Under the pieces are notes generated by a model. It did not search any database. It was not told where the DNA came from and worked only from the letters and a program-made list of their open reading frames with translations. A program made the position numbers and the translations under genes. From ANME-2 cluster archaeon (GTDB taxonomy: Archaea; Halobacteriota; Methanosarcinia; Methanosarcinales; Methanocomedenaceae), in assembly GCA_022353185.1 (NCBI GenBank), contig JAKRWB010000586.1, positions 1-25,522 of the forward strand: a DNA stretch of 25,522 nt. The letters run 5' to 3'. This document shows positions 22,120-25,522 of the stretch, piece by piece (position 1 is the stretch's first letter; every line of letters starts with the position of its first letter).

Positions 22120-24951
22120 ATGACACTGGATAAGATACTACTCAAAGGCGCAAAGGTACACAACCTGAAAAACATCGACCTGGAACTGCCCAGGGACAAA
22201 TTTATAGTTATCACAGGAATCAGCGGTAGCGGAAAATCCTCACTTGCATTCGATACCATTTACGCAGAAGGACAGCGCCGTTACGTAGAATCCCTGTCAG
22301 CCTATGCCCGTCAGTTCCTGGGCCAGATGGACAAGCCCGATGTGGAATATATAGAGGGTCTCTCCCCTGCCATAGCCATTGAACAAAAGACCACCAGCAA
22401 GAACCCGCGCTCAACTGTGGGCACCGTGACAGAAATACACGATTACCTTAGGCTGTTGTATGCCAGGATCGGCGTGCCCCACTGTCATGAATGCGGCAGG
22501 GAGATAGCACCCCAGACCCTTGACCAGATAATAGACAGCGTGATGGTACTGCCTGAAAGTACCAAGGTACACGTGCTCTCACCCATTGTCCAGGACCGCA
22601 AAGGTGAGTACAGGCAGTTGTTCGATGACCTGAAACGTGAAGGATACAGCAGGGTACGGGTGGACGGTGAGATACACAGCCTGGAAGATGATATTCAGCT
22701 GGGCAGGTACCAGAAGCACAATATCGATGTAGTTATTGATCGGCTGGTGATAAAAGAAGGTATAAAGGAACGCCTGGCCGATTCGGTTGAGACTGCACTG
22801 CATGTGGGCGGCGGCGTAGTAATGGTGCAGGTTGTGGATGAAGACCGTGAGATGCTGTTTAGCGAGCACCTGTCATGTGCCCATTGTCAACTAAGTTTTG
22901 AGGCACTGGAACCCGCCATGTTCTCATTTAATAATCCCAGGGGTGCCTGTCCAAAATGCCAGGGACTGGGTAGTACCATGGAATTCGACCCTGAACTTAT
23001 CATACCCGACCCCTCGTTTTCCATTGTTGAAGGAGCTGTGGAACCGTGGGGCAAGTCACCAAATGGATACCACATCCAGACCCTGAAGGCTGTAGCTGAT
23101 AAATTCGGTTTTTCTATCACCACTCCCATTGAACAGTTGAGCCAGAAGCACCTTGATATTATTCTGTATGGGTCCACTGATAAATTAAAGTTCAGGTATG
23201 TACCAAAGGAAAGGCCAGGTTTATGGGAACATTACAGCAAGTTCGAAGGGGTGGTACATAACCTGCAGCGCAGGTACCGTGAATCCACAAGTGAAGAAAT
23301 GCGTGATAAGATACAGCAATATATGAGCACGGCACCCTGTCATGAGTGTGGTGGGAAGAGGTTGAAACCTTATACCCTTTCGGTCACTGTGAAGGATACG
23401 GGCATTGACAAGATATCTGCCATGTCTGTGAAAGATGCTGCTGATTTTTTTAATGGTCTGGAATTAAGTGAACGGGATTTCCTGATAGCCAGGCGTATCT
23501 TGAAAGAGATACATGCCAGGCTGGGATTCCTTATCGATGTTGGTCTGGATTATCTCAGCCTGGACCGCGCTTCAGGCACCCTGTCTGGCGGCGAGGCACA
23601 GCGCATACGCCTGGCTACCCAGATAGGTTCCAGCCTGGTTGGAGTGCTGTACATCCTGGATGAACCCAGTATCGGATTGCATCACAGGGATAATGATCGG
23701 CTTATTCGGATGTTGAAACAATTGCGGGACCTGGGTAATACCATCATTGTAGTGGAACATGACCGGGACACCATGCTCGCTGCGGATTATATCGTGGATA
23801 TGGGGCCCGGCGCAGGAGTCCACGGCGGGGAGGTTGTAGTGGCAGGTCCGCCTGAAAAAGTCATGAAGACTAAAAAATCGCTTACCGGGCAGTACCTTAT
23901 AGGAAAAAAACATATTGATATCCCAGCAAAACGCAGGACTCCGACCGGCTGGTTGACTCTCAGGGGTGCGCAGGAACACAACCTGAAACATATTGATGTG
24001 GGGTTCCCCCTGGGTGTGATGAGCTGTGTGACCGGGGTTTCCGGCTCCGGAAAGAGCACGCTGGTCAATGAGATACTGAACAAAGCGCTGGCGCACAAGC
24101 TCCACCGTGCACGTTCAAAACCGGGCAGACATGATGGAATTGAAGGTATCGAACAGATAGATAAGGTAATAACCATTGACCAAAGTCCCATCGGCAGGAC
24201 GCCACGCTCCAATCCAGCTACTTATACCAATGTGTTCACCCACATCAGGGAACTGTTCGCAATGACACCTGAATCCAAGGCCCGCGGTTACAAGCCCGGA
24301 AGGTTCAGTTTCAATGTGAGGGGGGGACGTTGTGAAGCCTGTAGTGGCGACGGTATCATCACCATCGAAATGCATTTTTTGCCTGATGTATATGTCCAGT
24401 GCGAGGTATGTCATAGCAGCCGCTACAATAACGAGACCCTTGAAATAACCTTCAAGGGCAAGAATATCGCGGATGTGTTGGATATGACAGTTGAGGAAGC
24501 CCTTGACTTCTTCCAGAATATTCCCAAAATAAAGAACAAACTCCAGACCATCTATGACGTAGGTCTGGGTTATATCAAACTGGGACAATCAGCTACCACA
24601 CTTTCAGGGGGCGAAGCACAGCGGATAAAGCTGTCCGCAGAACTGAGCCGCAAAAGTACAGGACGTACATTATACATTCTTGATGAACCCACTACCGGGC
24701 TTCACTTTGATGACGTGAAGAAACTATTGTCTGTATTGAACAGGCTGACCGATGCCGGCAACGCCGTTGTGATTATTGAGCATAACCTTGACGTTATCAA
24801 GACCGCAGATTATATCATCGACCTGGGGCCTGAGGGTGGTGAGGCTGGCGGCACTGTGATTGGAAAGGGTACGCCGGAAGAAGTTGCCGATGTTAGCGGT
24901 TCATATACCGGACAATTCCTCAAAGAGATAATGAGTGGTAAGAGTAATTAG
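22120..24951 (+). CDS. uvrA: excinuclease ABC subunit A
   Basis: Damage-recognition ATPase of nucleotide excision repair, working with UvrB and UvrC (neither is in the window). The 943-residue protein has full bacterial-type architecture. Walker A boxes lie at 33-40 (GISGSGKS) and 639-646 (GVSGSGKS), and signatures LSGGEAQRI at 488-496 and 828-836. Zinc modules are C253/C256/C277/C280 and C738/C741/C761/C764. A further CHEC pair is at 122/125. Start is uncertain: a TTG at 22108 has AGGT 5 nt upstream, while the ATG at 22120 gives the family-like MTLDKILLKGAKVHNLKNI. UvrABC in archaea is generally considered acquired from bacteria. Confidence 0.96.
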   Translation: MTLDKILLKGAKVHNLKNIDLELPRDKFIVITGISGSGKSSLAFDTIYAEGQRRYVESLSAYARQFLGQMDKPDVEYIEGLSPAIAIEQKTTSKNPRSTVGTVTEIHDYLRLLYARIGVPHCHECGREIAPQTLDQIIDSVMVLPESTKVHVLSPIVQDRKGEYRQLFDDLKREGYSRVRVDGEIHSLEDDIQLGRYQKHNIDVVIDRLVIKEGIKERLADSVETALHVGGGVVMVQVVDEDREMLFSEHLSCAHCQLSFEALEPAMFSFNNPRGACPKCQGLGSTMEFDPELIIPDPSFSIVEGAVEPWGKSPNGYHIQTLKAVADKFGFSITTPIEQLSQKHLDIILYGSTDKLKFRYVPKERPGLWEHYSKFEGVVHNLQRRYRESTSEEMRDKIQQYMSTAPCHECGGKRLKPYTLSVTVKDTGIDKISAMSVKDAADFFNGLELSERDFLIARRILKEIHARLGFLIDVGLDYLSLDRASGTLSGGEAQRIRLATQIGSSLVGVLYILDEPSIGLHHRDNDRLIRMLKQLRDLGNTIIVVEHDRDTMLAADYIVDMGPGAGVHGGEVVVAGPPEKVMKTKKSLTGQYLIGKKHIDIPAKRRTPTGWLTLRGAQEHNLKHIDVGFPLGVMSCVTGVSGSGKSTLVNEILNKALAHKLHRARSKPGRHDGIEGIEQIDKVITIDQSPIGRTPRSNPATYTNVFTHIRELFAMTPESKARGYKPGRFSFNVRGGRCEACSGDGIITIEMHFLPDVYVQCEVCHSSRYNNETLEITFKGKNIADVLDMTVEEALDFFQNIPKIKNKLQTIYDVGLGYIKLGQSATTLSGGEAQRIKLSAELSRKSTGRTLYILDEPTTGLHFDDVKKLLSVLNRLTDAGNAVVIIEHNLDVIKTADYIIDLGPEGGEAGGTVIGKGTPEEVADVSGSYTGQFLKEIMSGKSN

Positions 24952-24974
24952 CTGTAAGGTTCATCTCTGGTAGG

Positions 24975-25433
24975 ATGGATGGCATACAGAAGTTCATATC
25001 GATGATTGTGGTTGCCTTTGGTTGTCTGCTGCTCTTAGTTGCAGGTATTGTATTGATGTTTTATCAGGAAAATGTTCCAGGGGAAAAGTACCCTGGTAAC
25101 ACCAATGTCGATACCGACGATGTGACCGTTAATACCTGGTTCAATGGTTCACGCTACATAAACACTTCTGACCAATGGGCATATATAGAACTGACTTTTC
25201 CTTCCGAGTATGTGGGTATGGGTTGGGAGGTTAGCGTTTATGGTGTTGAGTATGAAGAAGATAACGTATTCATATATTCCATGGACTCAAGGGTTAATTC
25301 ATCTGTTAACGGGGTGAAGTTGAACCTGGACAATAATCGTATCGAGCAGTTCGATTGTTTTGATATTGAGGTTTCTGTGGAGGACACATCCCAGACTGAA
25401 ACTGTATGCTTGGGCGAGTTAGAAGTGCGGTAA
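24975..25433 (+). CDS. membrane-anchored extracellular protein of unknown function
   Basis: A 152-residue protein I do not recognise. One hydrophobic helix (about residues 8-30) follows a very short N-terminus, and the remaining 120 residues are hydrophilic and acidic with beta-strand-like alternation. This suggests a C-terminal domain outside the cell. Three N-glycosylation sequons (NGS at 57, NTS at 63, NSS at 108) and two cysteines (C128, C145) that could form a disulphide support a surface location. It begins 23 nt after uvrA with a poor ribosome binding site, so it may be co-transcribed, but a link to DNA repair is not implied. Confidence 0.65.
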   Translation: MDGIQKFISMIVVAFGCLLLLVAGIVLMFYQENVPGEKYPGNTNVDTDDVTVNTWFNGSRYINTSDQWAYIELTFPSEYVGMGWEVSVYGVEYEEDNVFIYSMDSRVNSSVNGVKLNLDNNRIEQFDCFDIEVSVEDTSQTETVCLGELEVR

Positions 25434-25434
25434 A

Positions 25435-25502
25435 GGGTTGTAAGGTACCGTAACTCCTCATCCTTTAACCCATAGGAATTCACTTGATTATTTCACTTTT
25501 TT
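25435..25502 (+). terminator. hairpin plus T-run after the last gene
   Basis: GGGTTGTAAGG (25435-25445) pairs with CCTTTAACCC (25462-25471) in two helices of 5 and 4 bp with a small internal loop, right after the stop codon. A run of six T (25497-25502) follows. T-runs are the main archaeal termination signal, so this probably ends the uvrA transcript. Confidence 0.45.
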
Positions 25503-25522
25503 GAATAATATTGGCTAAAGTA

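Noticed and set aside
21945..22259. Minus-strand open frame over the uvrA start
   Set aside because: Half of it is antisense to the uvrA N-terminus, including the Walker A region, and the rest is composition-driven; no ribosome binding site or family pattern.
1..25522. CRISPR arrays, toxin-antitoxin, defence or secondary metabolite genes
   Set aside because: No regularly spaced repeats and no matching gene families seen; the window is overwhelmingly translation, secretion and core metabolism genes.

Overview
The window is chromosomal DNA from a euryarchaeon. It is dominated by the conserved archaeal S10-spc ribosomal protein cluster, almost all on the minus strand. Archaea-specific members (eS4, eL19, eL32, the RNase P subunit Rnp1/Pop4, Cbf5, a DUF106 membrane protein, ABCE1/Rli1) rule out a bacterium. 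Protein flavour, the DUF1805 gene and a bacterial-type UvrA suggest a methanogen or methanotroph relative near Methanosarcinales/ANME-2. That placement below phylum level is inference, since no rRNA gene is present.

Layout, following minus-strand transcription from right to left. A SPOUT RNA methyltransferase (17630-16737) precedes the S10 part: uL3, uL4, uL23, uL2, uS19, uL22, uS3, uL29. Next come rnp1, uS17, uL14, uL24, eS4, uL5, uS14, uS8, uL6, eL32, eL19, uL18, uS5, uL30 and uL15. A strong AT-rich hairpin (4760-4799) separates these from secY, adk, the DUF106 insertase-like gene, cmk and cbf5. A tRNA-Ser(GGA) follows cbf5. Genes are packed with overlaps or gaps of a few bases, and many ribosome binding sites lie inside the 3' end of the preceding gene. 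The unit combines ribosome assembly, membrane protein insertion (SecY plus the DUF106 protein), nucleotide kinases and RNA modification.

Right of this block, a small zinc-ribbon gene and a DUF1805 gene run on the plus strand from a divergent promoter region. They converge on a minus-strand pair made of a three-helix membrane protein (possibly Emc6-like) and Rli1/ABCE1. argB lies upstream of that pair on the same strand. A gene-poor stretch (21515-22119) holds what looks like the broken N-terminus of a transposase plus a 10-11 bp palindrome and a 14 bp direct repeat. Then uvrA and a short membrane-anchored surface protein run on the plus strand.

Most of the window is ordinary housekeeping DNA, and I see no CRISPR array, defence island or clearly new multi-gene system. 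The items most worth a second look are the duplicated His/Trp motif in the uS3 tail, the possible Emc3/Emc6-type pair, the zinc-ribbon/DUF1805 pair, the hairpin before secY, and the transposon scar beside uvrA. All domain and family calls are by eye, with no database search.
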